Both the position numbers and the translations under genes were made by a program. Shown here piece by piece: positions 62,135 to 64,000 of a stretch of 64,000 nt of DNA (positions within the stretch are counted from its first letter, which is position 1; every line of letters starts with the position of its first letter). Source of the stretch: Jiangella asiatica (GTDB lineage Bacteria; Actinomycetota; Actinomycetes; Jiangellales; Jiangellaceae); NCBI RefSeq assembly GCF_004349065.1, contig NZ_SMKZ01000001.1:310001-374000 (forward strand). Direction: 5' to 3'. Under the pieces are notes generated by a model. The model had not been told where the DNA came from, searched no databases, and saw only the letters and a list, made by a program, of their open reading frames with translations.

Positions 62135-63726
62135 CCCGAAAGCCTTTCTATGACGTAGACGATGACGAAGACGATGAGGATGATGGCGCCGGCGAACTCG
62201 AAGTTCAGTGTGCGGACGGCCTCGTAGAGGAGGAAGCCGACGCCGCCGGCACCGACGATGCCCAGCACCGTGGAGTGCCGGATGTTGACGTCGAGCAGGT
62301 ACAGCGACGAGCCGATCAGGCTCGGCATCACTTGCGGGAGGACGGCCGAGAACAGCACCTGCCACCAGCCGCCACCGACCGCGCGCACCGCTTCGACGGG
62401 TCCGAGGTCGATCTCCTCCGCCGCGTCCGCGACCAGCTTGCCGAGGAACCCGATCGAGCCGATGCCCAGCGCGCAGACCCCCGCGACGGGACCGAGGCCG
62501 ACCGCGGCCACGAAGACGACGGCCAGGATCAGCTCGGGCACGCTGCGCACCGCCAGCATCAGCCCGCGCGCCGCCCACGCGAGAACCGGGTGCGGCGACA
62601 CGGTCCGCGCGGCCAGCAGACCGAGGGGGATCGACATGACGATGCCGCCGGCGGTCGCGAGCACCCCGATCGCGAGGGTCTGGAGGACCGCCTCCCACAG
62701 TTGGCCGCCGACCAGGCCGAAGTCCGGCGGCACCAGACGCATGGCCGCGGCCACGACGTCGGGCGCGGATGTAACCATCGTGAGCGGGTCGATCCGCAGC
62801 CAGGCGAACGCGAACCCGGTCGCCAGCAGCAGGCCGGCACCGAAGATCCACCGAGCCGCCCGGTCCCGGCGCGGGTGCCGGGCCGAGGGCTGGAGCAGCA
62901 GGTGACGGACGCCGACGGAGGCGACCTCCATGGCCGCGAGCACGGCGAGGATGGCCAACACCATGCCCAGAGCGGCGTCGTACGACAGGCTGCGCAGCGA
63001 GCTCTGCAGCGCGAACCCGATGCCGCCGGCGCCGACGAAGCCCAGCACGACCGAGATCCGCAGGTTGATGTCGACCCGGTACACGAACGTGCCGATCCAC
63101 GACGGCACCACCTGGGGGACGACGCCGCTGACCAGGACGGCCAGGCGGCCGGCGCCGGTGCTGCGGACGGCCTCCCTGGGGCCTTCGTCGATCTCCTCGA
63201 TGGCGTCGGCGAACAGCTTGCCCAGCATCCCGACGGAGTGCAGCGCGAGCGCAAGGACGCCGGCCAGCACGCCGATGCCCATCGCGCGGACCAGCACGAT
63301 GGCGAAGACCAGGTCGGGTACGGCGCGGCAGAACGTGATGACACCGCGGGCCGCGGCCTGGACCACCGGGTGCGGCGTGGTGTTCCGCGCGGCCAGGAAG
63401 GCCAGAGGCACCGACAGCACGGTGGCGATCACCGTGCCCAGCAGGGCCATCAGCAGCGTCTCGACGACCAGGTCGACGGTGCGTCCCGGGTCGTCGACGA
63501 CGGGCGGGAGCATCCGGCCGACCAGGCGAGCCACCGCGTCGGTGCCGTCGAGCAGGACCGCCGGTGAGAACTCCAGGTACCACCACGACGCCACGGTTGC
63601 GAACAGGCCGACGCCGCCCAGCGTCACGAGCACCCGGCGGCGCCAGCTCAGCGGCGGGCGAGAGCGGGGACGCGGGCGCCCGGTGCCGCCGGGACCGCTC
63701 ACCCGTGGCGGGGCGAGGGCGTTCAT
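62113..63726 (-). CDS. phnE: Phosphonate ABC transporter permease, fused double PhnE
   Basis: 537 residues made of two PhnE permease domains in tandem, about 1-275 and 285-537. Each has about six membrane segments and the EAA-type loop (DAIEEIDEGPREAVRSTGAG and DAAEEIDLGPVEAVRAVGGG), which contacts PhnC. Each also has FVGAGGIGF or IVGAGGVGF near its end. Normally two separate PhnE chains form the pore. ATG 63726 overlaps the phnC stop. Confidence 0.92.
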   Translation of the reverse strand: MNALAPPRVSGPGGTGRPRPRSRPPLSWRRRVLVTLGGVGLFATVASWWYLEFSPAVLLDGTDAVARLVGRMLPPVVDDPGRTVDLVVETLLMALLGTVIATVLSVPLAFLAARNTTPHPVVQAAARGVITFCRAVPDLVFAIVLVRAMGIGVLAGVLALALHSVGMLGKLFADAIEEIDEGPREAVRSTGAGRLAVLVSGVVPQVVPSWIGTFVYRVDINLRISVVLGFVGAGGIGFALQSSLRSLSYDAALGMVLAILAVLAAMEVASVGVRHLLLQPSARHPRRDRAARWIFGAGLLLATGFAFAWLRIDPLTMVTSAPDVVAAAMRLVPPDFGLVGGQLWEAVLQTLAIGVLATAGGIVMSIPLGLLAARTVSPHPVLAWAARGLMLAVRSVPELILAVVFVAAVGLGPVAGVCALGIGSIGFLGKLVADAAEEIDLGPVEAVRAVGGGWWQVLFSAVLPQVMPSLIGSSLYLLDVNIRHSTVLGIVGAGGVGFLLYEAVRTLNFEFAGAIILIVFVIVYVIERLSGWIRAQV

Positions 63727-64000
63727 CAGGCGACCGCCATGCCGGTGGCGGTCTCCAGCCGGCGGTAGACCTCCATGACTTCGGCCCGGCTGACTCCGTC
63801 GGCGGTGCGGTCCAGCACCTTCCGGCCACCGCGCAGGCCCACCAGCCGGTGCGCCCAGCCCAGAGCGAGGTCGACCTGATGCAGGGTGCACACCACGGTG
63901 AGCCGGTCCTCTCGGCACACGCGCAGCAGCAGGTCCATCACGGTGCCGGCGTTCTCCGGGTCCAGCGAGGCGACCGGTTCGTCGGCCAGCAGGAGCCGTG
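63726..64000 (-). CDS. phnC: Phosphonate ABC transporter ATPase PhnC (C-terminal part; cut by window end)
   Basis: The last 90 residues of an ABC ATPase: Walker B LLLADEPVASLDPEN, H-loop CTLHQVDLALGWAHRLVGLR and a C-terminal helix. The Walker A and signature lie outside the window. It is upstream of the fused phnE with an ATGA overlap, so the periplasmic binding protein PhnD gene is expected next beyond the edge. Confidence 0.9.
   Translation of the reverse strand, partial: RLLLADEPVASLDPENAGTVMDLLLRVCREDRLTVVCTLHQVDLALGWAHRLVGLRGGRKVLDRTADGVSRAEVMEVYRRLETATGMAVA

Overview
The window is from a high-GC actinobacterium. This is shown by the GC-rich third codon positions, the many GTG starts, the actinobacterial order hpf-secA then prfB-ftsE-ftsX-(M23 peptidase)-smpB, an Rv3235-family gene, and a tmRNA tag ending in DFALAA. 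A Jiangella-like lineage is my guess; it cannot be shown from the sequence alone.

The core block (1-32.8 kb) holds a ComF-type phosphoribosyltransferase (cut by the window edge), hibernation factor hpf, a YcaQ-type DNA glycosylase, a double-GNAT protein, secA, a secreted SGNH hydrolase, an Rv3235 protein, a patatin, pruA, tryptophan 2,3-dioxygenase, the 180-kDa NAD-glutamate dehydrogenase, prfB, ftsE, ftsX, an M23 peptidase, smpB, a second small glutamate dehydrogenase, a MaoC dehydratase, a TPR protein, a phosphotransferase, an acyl-CoA dehydrogenase and ssrA (tmRNA). Amino-acid catabolism (proline, glutamate, tryptophan) is prominent. A sulfatase gene splits ftsX from the M23 peptidase, and a 5.4-kb block lies between smpB and its partner RNA ssrA.

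The accessory block starts at the 3' end of ssrA, where a degraded serine-recombinase remnant abuts (and reads antisense through) the tmRNA, the usual footprint of an element integrated in ssrA. It continues with two tandem Tat-exported phospholipase C/phosphoesterase paralogues, a VOC protein, an S13 DD-peptidase, a DHFR-like/SRPBCC pair, an aldo-keto reductase, a wHTH-MNT/HEPN pair that looks like a toxin-antitoxin module, and a decaying sugar-acid catabolic cluster (IclR, Zn dehydrogenase, SDR remnant, mannonate dehydratase, frameshifted SMP-30 gene).

From 47.5 to 54 kb lies a redox/stress region: a molybdopterin oxidoreductase that has lost all its Fe-S cysteines, with a coupled helical partner; remnants of a copper-storage protein and of a LuxR regulator; small acidic proteins, a DUF2267 protein, a sigma-B/F-like promoter, and a solitary nuoD. 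Then come an AraC regulator, a VOC protein, a UvrA-like ATPase and an MFS exporter, with a repeated motif before the VOC and MFS genes.

The right end (59.2-64 kb) is a phosphonate uptake and catabolism operon: GntR/UTRA regulator facing phnC-phnE (fused double permease)-hpnZ-type dehydrogenase-TIGR03364-type FAD oxidoreductase, all with overlapping junctions.

An 86-bp palindromic element with 17-bp terminal inverted repeats occurs in two complete copies in opposite orientation and one half-decayed copy. At least eight gene remnants show that the accessory parts have been eroded by deletion and frameshift.
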